Positions 46,523 through 58,096 of a stretch of 64,000 bases of DNA are shown piece by piece. The translations under genes and the position numbers were made by a program. Numbering within the stretch: position 1 is the stretch's first letter; every line of letters starts with the position of its first letter. Below the pieces are notes generated by a model. It was not told where the DNA came from and searched no databases. It saw only the letters and a list, made by a program, of their open reading frames with translations. The DNA lies in NCBI GenBank assembly GCA_017311315.1, contig CM029632.1, positions 16,646,031-16,710,030 of the forward strand, read 5' to 3'. The DNA is from Dendrocalamus latiflorus. Lineage: Eukaryota > Streptophyta > Magnoliopsida > Poales > Poaceae.

Positions 46523-47689
46523 CGGTCATGGTCGATGACGAGGAGGACTGGGACTAGGATGGAAAAATCTGAGGTTCAGGTGATCGAGGATGTCACGAGG
46601 TGGTCAGACTCACACTGGAGCACATGGAGATCAAAGGTGATTAGTGCGTGGAGAAGTTACGGGAGGTGCAGTTTTGGAGGCTTCATTACGTGATGAGATT
46701 GGAGGAGTTATGGAAGTAGTCCGTAACTTGAAAGGTTTAGAGATATTGAAAAACCTATGTTTGTAAGGGTTTCAGGTCCCTTGATTTTTGGAAGAAATAG
46801 AATTTCATATCCGTGTTTGATGAGGATACGTTTGGGGCGTTAGCCTATAAAAGAAGGGAGAGGCTAAGGATTAACATAAGGCTTTTGGGAAGGTTTTTGG
46901 CAGAGAGATTGAAGAGACTTTAATTTTGGCTAGGTTTTTAGGGGTGCTTGCGAGGGCACTTTCTAAATCTATGAAAATCTAGCAATAAAAATCATCTTGA
47001 ATTAATCCGGTTCATGATTTGCTCGAAGAGTGCTGGTGATTGTTGGTGGATTGAAACTTACGACAACGAGCAAAGGTATTCGAGAGGTTTGGCTTCTAGT
47101 GTTGAAGATTTCGAGTATGTACAAACTGGTCGAAGATCAAAGCTGAGCAAGTGGTTGAACGCTGAGCAGTTAAACATTGAGCGATCGATCGGGTAGTCAA
47201 GCACTAAGTGGGTGCAAGAGAGGGAATGAGAGAGACAATAGAGAGGGTGCAAGAAAGGGGAGGATGGTCAGGTCTGGACCAAGGCCTAGGCCTTTATTTG
47301 GGTTTGGATTGAACCTAGGCTTCTCTAATTTGGGCTTGAATGGGATTGGATCAAAGGAACCAATTTTCAAGCTTGGATTAGGCTTGTACTAGCCTTTGGT
47401 CCATTAGTAGCCCTAGCCCGCTCCCCTTAGTCCCCTGACCTCTTACTCTCCAAGTCGCCATCACCACCTCAACTCCACATGGTGCTGCCTACTCGTTGCG
47501 GCCATCGCTCCACCGCCGGAGTATAGCCTGCTTGCCTTGCACGACTCCACACTGTCGCGCCTCCTCATCACCGTGACGGCTATCACCCACTTGCGCCACA
47601 ACCGTCAGGGATCCTCACGCCATCGGATCTCAAGCCACCGTCGTCGGAGAGGAGGTTCTTTTGCCTTAACCCTACTTTTGGACTGACTT
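46523..47689. other. no gene recognised
   Basis: Repeat-like sequence on the 3' side of the gypsy element. Its GTCGATGA/CGAGG style resembles the sequence on the 5' side (40600-40890), so the element may have inserted into another repeat. The rest is a CCACCGTC-type GC-rich patch at 47440-47660 with no convincing frame. Confidence 0.4.
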
Positions 47690-47955
47690 GGCCCCGCTCC
47701 AAACGGTTTTTAACTTATAATTTTTTTCTTCCAGCTTATTTAAGTCAGAAACCACTTGAAATACATCGGTTTCTAATTTTAGCTTTTTTGCTTTTGCTTT
47801 TTTCCCTTTACATTGCAGTGTTTTTATTTTTTTTCCTTATTTTTTTCTTTAATTAAAAAACTTATAAAAAGCTAACAACCGCTACAGTGCAATTTTAGCC
47901 TTAAGCCAAAAAGCTGCAGTCATGAGCCGAAGCTTTTAGCTGGTTGGAGCGGCCC
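47690..47955. mobile_element. PIF/Harbinger-type (Tourist-like) MITE 1
   Basis: The ends are GGCCCCGCTCC and, reversed, GGGCCGCTCC, flanked by ctt on both sides (47687-47689, 47956-47958). It is 266 bp, noncoding and T/A-rich inside. CWT is an accepted Harbinger TSD. Confidence 0.6.
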
Positions 47956-48500
47956 CTTTGTTTTTTCCTTTTAGCCGAGTTGATTTTTTAATCAAGTTGT
48001 AATTCCTTCAAATCGAGTTTCATTTTTGAAAGTCTAATTGAAAAAATTTTCGGTTTAAAATTTCTTTTTTTAAGCGGAAGGTGCCTAACGTCAACCATCC
48101 ACGTGTCAACCTCAGTAAGGGTAACCGCAATATAGAAGCCCTCGCTAAGTAATAAGTTCGTGATGTTAGGGGACTAGGAAAATGTGGCGTGTCACAATTA
48201 TGGTCGCTATTTGGTAACTCAATGTTACTCAAAAATTGCAAACTTTCTTAACATGCAAATGATCGTAGTTATTTTTAGTTTTAGAAATTTTGCACCATTT
48301 CTTTCTAGAATTTAGTACACTTCAGTGCAATTTAATTACAGAATGCTTTGGGAGGGGCGACGACATTTCTCTATGGCCCAAGATAAGTTGGCCTGTATAG
48401 TCGTAGGCCCATATGCAGCCCAACCTTTTTGGTGGTTAGCCCATCAGCTTTATTCTGGGCCGGTTTGTAGGCCTTCCAACAGATATGCACTCGGCTTTTA

Positions 48501-48769
48501 GGCCCCGCTCGGTTGGACTGAAAAGCTGTGGCTTATGGCTAAAAATACACTGTAGCGGCTGAAATTTCACTGTAACTAAAGGTTACTTATTTTGACGTAA
48601 TTAAATTTAAAAATAGAAAAAATATGCTAGCTTACGGACAACGCAAACGAATACAAAAAAGAACCGGCAAAAAAGCTCAAAAAAAATCAAAAGTTCAAAA
48701 AAAGATAAAATTTATAAATAATAAAAAAATAAATCAATTTATCAAAAACTGAAGCTGAAATGAGCGGCC
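48501..48769. mobile_element. PIF/Harbinger-type (Tourist-like) MITE 2
   Basis: The ends are GGCCCCGCTCGG and, reversed, GGCCGCTCATTTCAG, flanked by tta on both sides (48498-48500, 48770-48772). It is 269 bp. It shares CTGTAGCGGCT/CCGCTACAGTG and AAGCTG-type blocks with MITE 1, so both are of one family. Confidence 0.7.
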
Positions 48770-48772
48770 TTA

Positions 48773-49347
48773 ATTCTTTTTCCTTCGGAACGAAACACGG
48801 TCACGGCCTCACGGACTCAACTCTCAGGCCGAATACCAAAGCACACGTGGAATCACATGTGGCGTTTGCGCACGATCTGGACCGTCTATTGGTGGTAATC
48901 GGAACCATACATGTGTTGAGCCTCCCTTTCCACCAAGAAACGCACGGTCGCCGTTCCGAAGTAGTAGGATTGCTCTATGACCATGACTAGCTTTGTGCTC
49001 CAATCCAGTGCTTCTTGATACCCGAGCTCAGGAAGAAAAATGAAGTTATAGAAGGAGAAGGAGGAGGAGAATTCATGGTATCTAGCTACCAGTTTCATGT
49101 ACGGCTTCACCGTGAATATAACAAGTGACATCTTTATTCGCCATGACGATTTTTTTTAAAAAAAAGAACAAACAAGGCCTGTCTCTGATCTGGTTAACGA
49201 GACGCCAACATTAGATGCACAAATTGAGAAAAGAACAACACGTGTGTTACAACTTACAACAATATCCTGTCTACCTATATGTGATCGATATATCCAGTTA
49301 TATAATTAAGCAACCAAATAATAACCAATGAAATAATAATAAGTTGA
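48773..49347. other. no gene recognised
   Basis: This is short intergenic DNA downstream of the minus-strand gene candidate. It may hold that gene's 3' UTR. No clear poly(A) signal was picked out. Confidence 0.4.
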
Positions 49348-50027
49348 CTAGCTAGTACGCGGGATGACAGTAGAACGGAGGCAACGATTTGCACCACCCA
49401 GGTTGGTACCTTCCGAATCACGATAAGTTGACTCGTTGACCATCTCCGTCTGCCAGTTCACCGCTTCACCCGGCCCGGCCGCGTAGAGCTTGACCCTGAA
49501 ACTAAATTAACACGAAAAAAAAGTTGATAAAGTTGATGGTAAGTTGGTAACTAACGTTTCAAGGTCCAAGGAAGCGAAATGGACCGAGAAAACCAGGAGA
49601 GAACTGAACGGGAGATATATGTTCACAGGTTATGGAAAGAACTAACCAAGAAATGGTGAGGAAATCATACACAACTACACGACGGTTACACATGCAGTGG
49701 GTATATATACTTGCTCAGGGCCGGCCGGGCCGCCGGGGCGTGCAGGAGCTATTTTGTTGACCAGTACGCGCCGCCGGGCGCCGGGACGACGGCGTGCCGT
49801 CCGCGTGCCGGCGGGCCATGGCGGGCAGCCTTGCCGCGGCCGCGCGCGGCCCGCCGGCCACGGCCTAGGAACGGCCACTGGCGGCGCGGCAGCCACGAGA
49901 GGAGGCTCCTGAACACCTGCTTCAGCACCAGGCCTCTCTTTGGCACGTAACGGCGAGACGCCATGGCAGCACCCTGCGGGCTGACAGCACTTGATTCTAC
50001 CACTTGAGGACGTGCGAATGGCGCCAT
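49348..50027 (-). CDS. small two-exon gene, function unknown (candidate)
   Basis: Exon 1 is 50027-49762 and exon 2 is 49495-49348. Joined they give 137 codons without a break. Exon 1 starts MAPFARPQVVES and has a second in-frame Met at residue 22 (MASRRYVPKRGL), then a hydrophobic/basic stretch VLKQVFRSLLSWLPRR and a long Arg/Gly/Ala/Pro-rich tract. Exon 2 adds VKLYAAGPGEAVNWQTEMVN and ends PRTS. The acceptor (TTTAGTTTCAG) is good. The donor (CTG^GTCAAC) is weak, so without splicing exon 1 would end at GGAYWSTK, a 92-aa product. A TATATATA box lies 179 bp upstream of the ATG. I recognise no domain. The composition and TATA box favour a real gene, but the splice model is uncertain. Confidence 0.42.
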
Positions 50028-50205
50028 GGTCTGGTCTAGTTTGTGATATAAGTAACTGGTCGAGGTGATGGGACTAGGCTACAACGAGCTCGAATTGAAT
50101 CAAATGTGTAGAGCCAGAGAAGAGAGACGAGATAAGAGTTTGGCCGGCCAGTGTTGTTTTGCTCTGCTCGCGTTATTACCTGCGCCGCCCTTCTATTACT
50201 CGCGC

Positions 50206-50213
50206 TATATATA
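50206..50213 (-). promoter_or_regulatory. TATA box for the small minus-strand gene
   Basis: TATATATA sits in a GCGCTATATATAGCG palindrome. On the minus strand it is 179 bp upstream of the ATG at 50027, giving a leader of about 150 nt. Confidence 0.5.
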
Positions 50214-50229
50214 GCGAGCAGGCTGGAGG

Positions 50230-52427
50230 GACAAGTGTCTGGTACAGTTGATTAGCCTGGTTCGCGTCGACGGTGGGTTGGATTAGCCGGTTAGCTCGTT
50301 ACTCTGGTCCGGTTAGCCGGTACGTACGTGTGACATGATCATTGCATGCAGGAGCTAGCTAGTGAAAATCACTGATTGGACAGTAGGTGATCGATCTCTG
50401 AGTTCGACGTTTTCTACTTCTCCAAGGAGGCCCTCCGATTCTCTTCGCAACCGCTGGATCGAGAATCGTATCACAAGTAGTAAATCTTGCATGATCCAAC
50501 GTAAACATCATCGGATGACCCACAGTTAATGTAGCGAGGCCCCGGCCCGGCCGCATGCATGCGTGTAAGCTCCTGGCCGGTCTCATCTAGCTAGCTAAAT
50601 GCATGCATCGTCGTGAGTCGCGACCGGCATGTTTTATCCAAACGGAGATTATATTTGGACGAAGTGACGGCCGGAGAGAGGCGGCGACGACGACGCGCGC
50701 GCGCGCGGCTGGCGAGCCCTGGATCGAACCATGCATCCATGCATCGTCTGCTTAAATCTTGCAAGACCAAAGCGCGTGAAGTAGCTTCGTTTTTCTTAGG
50801 AAAAATGAGTTGTCTGGAAAGTTCAGTTGCCCGATCCTTCCTCGTCGTTTTCTTTTGCCGCAACGCGGCGAGGAAATGACGGCCCGTTGCGTGTATATTC
50901 TCCAGTGTCGTATTCCCCATTGGCCTGCTTAACCATGCAATTTTGTGTGCGCAATTAACTAGGAAACGCCGATCGTGACGTACGTGCATCGTGTCCCGGC
51001 CTGACGTACCAACTCCGAAAAACGCGTAAAAGTTTAGGCACCCACGATGGTATACTGGCATTGCACTGTAATTCCAAAGCAAATATGCTTATTGTTATTG
51101 TCGCAATACTTTGATTAGATCATTAGGTCACTAACATATAAACCCCCATCTTTTAGACTGCAGCTAATGTTTTGACTATAACTACTAGGTTTAATAAATA
51201 GTCTTGACTGATAGAAATTGAAGCAAAAAATGGTCGAAAAGCTGAATAAACGGGCCTGTTTGCGATCGAGTCCGTTTGCAACTCGCAAAGCATCCATCTC
51301 GAACACTGAACAGACGGGTAGATAACGCGCATGAACTGAAGTACCAATCACGCAGAAATGAGCCTGGTCCTGTGAGTGCACCTGCCAAGTTTGTCGTCAT
51401 CATATCATCCTCCTATCTCACTCATAAATTTTCCTCCTCTCTTTCTCTTTCTTGCTTTTTTAATAAACTGTCACCTTCTTTTGTCAGCTGCCAGTGGTGT
51501 TGCACGTGTACATGCTCTAACCGTCAGTCGAGGAACTTACCTCGCATTACCCCACCGAGAAATTTCGTTTCTGCAGCGACCTGATCGAATTGCCAAGGCA
51601 GTGGAAAGGGTGCATGCTATTTTAGATCTCAAATTCTCACTGCCCTGTCTCAAAGACTTGGCTAATCACTTAGTTTAGTTAAGAAACAAGCGAGATGAGA
51701 TCAAAAACATTGGAAACCAGGGAAGCAATCCGTGGTTTTCCAAGCAGTCCGTGGTTTTCCAACAATCACCGGACTAAAATATGGAGAGTACTTCGTATGA
51801 CTAGCTAGCGGCAGATTTCAAAGATCCCCTGCCAGGCTAATTGCAGAGAAATTTACGTGAGGCTTCTGTTTTCCCCAGTTTTCTTTCTTTTTCCTGCGTC
51901 TATATTTTTGTCAGGTTCTCGGAATGTTCCGCCGGCATGTAGTACTACTAGACTAGATCCTATGCATGCATTACAGATGTACACTACCATGATGAATTAA
52001 CACTTTTATTAACCTTCATTTTTGTTTGTTTTTTGAAGTACATTTGAGTGTCAATACATGTTGGCTTTGTTTTTAGATTATAACTTATGACTTTTAATTA
52101 TAATTTATTAATATGAGCTCTGAAAGGTACACCTGCTTACCGAACGTCAACCTTGTGGGCCGCTCCCGGTGAAGCGCGTATGACTGCGCGTACGCGTTAC
52201 TGACTCTCGTGAGGAGTCAAGGCGGAATTTCCATGTGGTTTACTACATCTATAGGACCGGCCGGTGCGCGCGCGCGCGTGCACGTATATTCACAGCAATT
52301 AATGTGTTTGTATATTCTTAATCAATTTTTCAAGCGTCCCCTGGCAAACAGGGCACGACACGCACAGTGCAAATTTGAGTAGTAAACACCACTGTAAGTT
52401 CCTATTCCAGCATCCTTATGTGATGTA
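50230..52427. other. intergenic, no gene recognised
   Basis: Open frames at 50591-51082 lie in a GC-rich Arg-heavy patch (a CGCGCG run at 50693-50707) and resemble nothing known. There is a short duplicated CCGTGGTTTTCCAA near 51730-51760 and a (GC)n run near 52267-52280. Confidence 0.5.
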
Positions 52428-52684
52428 CTCTCTCTCTCTCTTCATTTTCATTTGATGTTTTTGACTTTTTATAGTTTTAAGATGCGATTTGATTGCTATT
52501 TTTTATAACTTTGTATTAAGATAAACTAATAATATTATAATATTATAAAAGCATTTTTAATGATAAATTTAATAATATAATTTTTTGTATGACCAATTTG
52601 GATAGCTTAGATCTATAAGTGGCCAAACTTTAGAAAATTTGGTGATACGAATTTTAGAAAGTTAAGTAAAAATAAATGGAGGAG
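52428..52684. mobile_element. Stowaway-like MITE
   Basis: The 257-bp AT-rich block is bounded by TA on both sides (52426-52427, 52685-52686). The inner ends are CTCTCTCTCTCTCTTC and, reversed, CTCCTCCATTTATTTTT, like the CTCCCTCCGT ends of Stowaway. The TIR match is imperfect because the left end has become a CT run. Confidence 0.55.
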
Positions 52685-53177
52685 TACAAATGATTGATTG
52701 AGCACCCTCGATCAACGCAATTGTGGACAGAGAGATGGAAAAGTCTGGCCAGTACTAGATTGGCCCACCATATCTTTCTCTCGCTTCTAGATTATGAGGA
52801 GATTTTGGCATATATAGTGTATTTTGCATCCGTATTTACAATAATACCCGTATGCGTATGGAAATGGCAAAATGACCGATGATCAACTGTCATCTGCTCA
52901 TGCCGTCCCCCTCGCGCACTCCCTCGTCCGCATTGATGCTGTTATGTATGTGTCGTCCCCCCTCGCCCGCTCCCTCGTCTCCACATTTGTCAGTGTTACC
53001 CTGCCATCCCCCTCGCCCGAAGTGCTGTGTGTCGACAAGGAATCCTTAATCTGTGGGGTGAGTGCACGGGGTTCCCTTTTCGCTTGGCCATAAATACGAA
53101 CCTCTCGCAGTTGGTCATCGGCCATCTCAGTCACTCATCGCAGAAGCTCATTCTCGCGGTCGTTGCTCAAAATTAAG

Positions 53178-53245
53178 AGTGCATAGCTAATTAATTTGAA
53201 AATCCAGTGCATAGCTAATTAATTTGAAAATCCAGTGCATAGCTC
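53178..53245. repeat. 28-bp tandem repeat, about 2.5 copies
   Basis: GTGCATAGCTAATTAATTTG plus AAAATCCA is repeated head to tail inside the second MULE, with the third copy cut short. The full copies are identical. Confidence 0.85.
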
Positions 53246-53629
53246 ATTAAGGACGCGGCAGGAGGACACCGTAGTGCTGATTGCTTCTCCGGAAAGACAG
53301 ATAAATTTTGTCGCATGCTTCCGACATCATTCCCGTAGTCCTAGTTAATTAGTGTTATTTAGTTAGTCATAATTAGTATAATTTTTATTTATAAAATAAT
53401 TAGGTCATAGTAATTTAGACATAGTTTTTACTATTTTTGTGTACGTACAATACACATAATTTGTTATTGTATGGTAGTGTGTAATTAAGCAGTCATAATT
53501 ACTGTAGTGACAATTAGTTATGATTAAGTAATGAGTTAGTGCTAAATAATTAAGTACTATGGACGACAGTAATGAATCACTCGTAACTTCCTCGGACGTG
53601 ACTGGCTGTCGTTGTAGTGGCACATACAT

Positions 53630-53790
53630 ATGCAGCTAGAGTTCGCGCAGCAGCATGTGAGATCATATGAACTTTCTCTGTTGACGACCTCCTCGTTGCC
53701 CCTCTCACGCTGTATCTGTTGGCGGAGGTTATCGTTCTCCTCATTAAGACTATCAATCCGCACCTCCATCTCTAAGATTCATTCCTACAA
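53630..53790 (-). pseudogene. coiled-coil fragment inside the second MULE
   Basis: The minus strand encodes MEVRIDSLNEENDNLRQQIQ followed by RERGNEE, a clear heptad-type coiled coil, as found near the C-terminus of many grass transposon-associated proteins. The frame is short, lacks a domain on either side and runs into Cys/Ser-rich sequence. It is a remnant; the source is unknown. Confidence 0.4.
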
Positions 53791-55130
53791 TGTATCCATG
53801 TACCTCACAACATAGCGTTCATGGGGAGGATCGATCTAGCGGACGAAGTCGCATTTTGCCATCTGCTGAAAAGGAGGATTAACATGGAATCTCAGTAAGA
53901 GAAAATAAACTATTGGCTAATTGTACCCCAGAGTGTGGACATCGGAAGAAACGTTGCCCTCCATCGAAATGGCCTTCAACGACCCACACGATCGCATCCT
54001 CTCTGTGTTTGCATTTTGGCCATACCGGTTGAGCCCGCACTATTTGGCATCAAGCGATAGTTAGGGCTAAAGTACTCCCTCCTTTTCAGGGAAAGGTTTT
54101 CCTTTGGTGACACCGCTCTGACTGGTCTCTCAGCATCTGCCATGCTATGTTAGTGTATGATGGAGAAGGCTCTTCTTCCTACAAGAAATGAAACGCAGTT
54201 TACATATGCGATGAGTGATTGCGAGAGCTCCGTATTTGAAACCGAGAGAAAAGGAAACCCGGTGCGTTGCCACTAGAAATTACGGACACGTTGTCAACAT
54301 GCAGCACTGCGAGTGACGGGGGACAACATGGTAAGAGTGACATATATGCGCACGAGGGAGCGGGCGAGGCGGGACGACATGGACAGACTGACATTTGTGC
54401 GGGCAAGGGGTAACGGCACAGACATAACGACATCAGTGCAGACAAGGGAGCACGCTAGGGGGATGGCACGGATAGAGTGACAATTGTGCGAAGGATGCGG
54501 TAGGAAAGGAAACATAGCAGCAACGGGCCAACATATGTGTGAAAGACAGAGATCACGCACTGCAAAAGATGCATCACATATCGCTAATTACGATTGAATT
54601 AACATAGTAAATTTGGAGCACATAAAATTACACAATTAGGTGGACTGTGTCGGGAGGCTTCATATAAAATTTTGTAATTTTTGAAGCTCGTTTACTATGG
54701 TAACAACTCCTACAAAATATCTCAATAGTATGAATTTTTGAGCAATATTCAAAGCAGATAAAATTATCAAAATAAATTACACAATGAAGTACGTTGTGTC
54801 AGAAAGCTACACATAAAATTTTGGAATTTTTGGGCTCATTTCCTATATTTAAAAATTTGAACAAATATGATAAATAAAATAGCATTTAGATAGGTAATTA
54901 AGCCGGCTAATTAGTCGGTTTGATTACCTACCGTATTATGGTGGGGTGGCAGGCCACTTGCCATCTGGTGGCTAGGCAGTAGGCGCTCGGGACGTCACGT
55001 GTCGCCTGCATGCCGCTACCGTCTGGTGAGCAGATGACAAAAATGCTATTTTTGCTATTTTATATATATACAGCTATTCTTGTAATACGAGTGTAAAACA
55101 TGTTATATATGCAAAAACTCGATGATGAGC

Positions 55131-55213
55131 TTCAGTAGACGTCATGCATGATCTACAGTTTCAGTAGACGTCATGCATGTCCACAGTTTCAGTTTCAGTA
55201 GACGTCATGCATG
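55131..55213. repeat. three copies of a TTCAGTAGACGTCATGCATG motif
   Basis: Copies lie near 55131, 55160 and 55193, 29-33 bp apart and nearly identical. Each joins an ACGT core (GACGTCA) to an RY element (CATGCATG). They start one base after the TSD of the second MULE. Confidence 0.75.
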
Positions 55214-56103
55214 ACCCATGTATCGTTTGTTACCTAGCAGTATTCTGTAGATGCTTGAGAGCTACGGACAGGTCAAGCAAATCATTGGGTGGAGTCATGG
55301 AGATAAGGAAACTAAGACGGGACTTGAGGAAAGACAACGGAATGGATTGAACTCGAGAAGCCCCACACCATCGTCATTTTACAATGGCTAAAAATGATAA
55401 ATATTTTAGAAACTCTTTTTAAAAAAGAAAAGCATCCGGTCTTGATGGATGGATCATAATTAAAATTAAACTATAATGATCATTGGATAATATTTTGCAA
55501 AAGAGGAACCATACCATGTTGCCACGTCGCCTCAAAATCATATGAAGTTCGATCGGCCATGCTGCGTAAGATCTCAAGACCTAATCCCCTTTCATCTTGA
55601 ACAAGTTGATCGTATATATGGTACTGCAACAACTTTTTTCAAATCTAGCTCTCTGACGTATGAATTTTTAATTTTATCCCCATTCACAAGCGCGGAAGCA
55701 ACGGTTGGTGACGCATGTTGTCAGATCTGAATTTTACCAAATCCAGAATTTTCTATAATTCCATCACACTATTTCTATATCAGTAGATAGTGCTCACAGA
55801 TATATTAATAAACATCAAATATATATCTTGCGGAAACGTAAATATAATAGTGGACTTGCACATGGACCGATCAGGCTAAAACCATTGAAAAGCAATAGCG
55901 AAAATGGAAACTTCACATAGGTGGGACCCATAAGACACACTCACAGACAACCAATTGGGGTTCGCGACCTAATTTTTGGCCTCATCGTCTTTCAGTCTTG
56001 TTAATATTCTTAGATGATTCTAGGGCTTGTCTTTCTCCTTCTATTTACTGAACTATAGCAATTGAACAACAATGAGTACAAAGGTACTTAACATGACACC
56101 ACA

Positions 56104-56104
<1 letters not shown>

Positions 56105-56193
<89 letters not shown>

Positions 56194-56194
56194 A
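56105..56194. repeat. (AAT)n microsatellite, about 30 units
   Basis: A trinucleotide run with a single interruption (CTAAT near 56170). The apparent poly-Ile and poly-Leu frames across it are artefacts. Confidence 0.97.
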
Positions 56195-56659
56195 GATGGA
56201 GTGATAAACAAAGGGAGGTTTGGGCTTCTTTTATTTGTGAAAGTGCCATCATTTTGAGATACAGATATAGGAAATTCCTATGACCTAGCACTTTTAACTA
56301 AACCATGTTTTTAAAGAATATAAGAGTGTGCAATAATAATAACGATGTAGGTTACATCTATTTGTTACAGAGCATGGTTACCTTCACCATATGCTAATTT
56401 TGTTATTAGGGTTACGTCCACCCATTACTATCACTAGGTTACATCTACCCAAGGTAATTCAAATCCAAGGTTACATCCACTAGATAAGTTTTTTCATCCC
56501 ACTCACAAGTTTTAGAAATGGACACTAACTCAAGTAAGTTTTCATGCTCTCATGACCGTGGGCACGGTTGTTTGAATAGTTTTTATTCTGCAGAGGTTAC
56601 ACACTTTACCCACAAGAGACGACCAGCTTGTTATATTCCACATGTTTCCTTAGACATGC

Positions 56660-58096
56660 CACTACTACTAAAAAAGGTTATACTGGATGCCTCATCACAG
56701 ATGGTTCCAAGGAACCGTCAATGTTGTAATTATCACAGACAGTTTTATAAGTATAACCGTCTATGTTACTAGTGATGGCTAGAACCGTATATGATAATGC
56801 CATGTCACCTATCCATGGCATCTCTCCTAGGATCTCGATCTCACCCGTTCATTCACTCCGCATCGAACAACATGCACCGATCTCCTTCCACCTCTCACTC
56901 CTAATTACTCCCCCTCTCCCTTTCCACAAATTTCACGCCAAAAACCAACACTTTTACAAAGTAAAGTGTCTGACCGATACTCTAGCCTTGACGATAATTA
57001 CAATCTCTTGTCCTGTGTGTGCAAAGGAACTACAACAACATGTGAATTTGTTCTTTAAAGAATATGCTTTTGATAATAATTTATAGCTATCTAATTGTGG
57101 TGTCCTGTGTGTTCTTAGGTATTAAGAGGATGTTACGCGCCAAGGCCCACACGGCCGTTCAATGGGTCCAGAAAGTTCGAAGGCTGTTTTGAGGCCCTAA
57201 ATGGCATTTTTTTGGGAATTTCATATTTCCAAAGCCTCGCAAATGAATTAGACCTAGACTTATGAATTTTTGAATGTAACTTTTCATTAGATTTCAAATG
57301 AGTCCAAGAACGTCAAAAACGGAATCTGTATGCAAAAGTTATGGGTTTTTATTGAGCATCGCTCCAAGACAGAAACTGATGCATGGGTATTTCCTTGTAT
57401 TTGTTCATGAATGGTTAATTTTAGTTCAATTGGAGTTAATTGATTTATGAAATGGATGTGCTTGTTTCTGAAATAAATGTAAATTGGATGTATAGTAATG
57501 GTACATGCGTGTATTTGTTCATGAATGGTTAATTTTAGTTCATTTGAGTTAATTAATTTGTGAAATATATGTGCTTGTTTATGAAATAAATATAAATTGG
57601 ATGTATAGTAATGATACATGTGTGTATTTGTTCGTGAATGGTTAATTTTAGTTCATTTTGAGTTAATTGATTTATGAAATGGATGTGTTTGTTTCTGAAA
57701 TGAATGTGAATTGAATGCATAGTGTACGTACTTGTTATGTTTCTGCTTGTTTTAGCGGGCATGGCTGACATTTCCTGAAACTAGCTAATAAACAAAAATA
57801 TATTTAGCAATACAAAAGAATACCATAGACGATCCCTTAGGACAAACCGTCTGTGATACATTTGTCACAGACGATTTTATCTACAAACTGTCTGTGATAT
57901 ATCATCTATCACAGACAATTTCATCTACAACCTATCTGTGATAGTTGACTATCACAGACGGTTCTGAGTTAATAACCATATATGATAGTCTGCATGATGA
58001 CCTCATGTCATTACTGACCCATAAACACAGATGGCTCACGAAACTGTCTGTGATGATGTTTTTGAACCGTCTGTGATGGGCTTTTTTGTAGTAGTG
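56660..58096. mobile_element. nonautonomous CACTA element
   Basis: The ends are CACTACTACTAAAAAAGG and, reversed, CACTACTACAAAAAAGCCC. The subterminal regions carry many ATCACAGACGG/CCGTCTGTGAT motifs in both orientations (about ten in 57828-58090, three or more in 56690-56765), the usual transposase-binding array. The flanking triplets are tgc and tgt (2 of 3). The empty counterpart is in the related LTR at about 63760, where TTAGCCATGC is followed directly by GGTTGAGTAGA. There is no transposase inside. Confidence 0.9.
57397..57735. repeat. three tandem copies of a 113-bp unit in the CACTA element
   Basis: Units start GTATTTGTTCATGAATGG at 57397, 57511 and 57623 (periods 114 and 112). They are AT-rich and differ at few sites. 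Confidence 0.9.

Larger units (their letters stand above)
52799..55120. mobile_element. second MULE, 2.3 kb, long TIRs, 8/9 TSD
   Basis: The left end GAGATTTTGGCATATATAG and, reversed, the right end GAGTTTTTGCATATATAAC begin inverted arms. These continue through ATTTTGCATCCGTATT.ACAA and TGTCATCTGCTCA for more than 100 bp. Inner inverted segments follow (52900-53110 against 54200-54560, with CTCGCCCGCTCCCTCGT-type blocks). The flanks gattatgag (52790-52798) and gatgatgag (55121-55129) match at 8 of 9. The interior has only short frames. Confidence 0.75.

Noticed and set aside
50591..51082. 163-codon minus-strand frame near the small gene
   Set aside because: The Arg-rich part comes from a CGCGCG run. 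There is no promoter, splice or family support.
56072..56291. Frames with long poly-Ile or poly-Leu runs
   Set aside because: Translation of the (AAT)n microsatellite.
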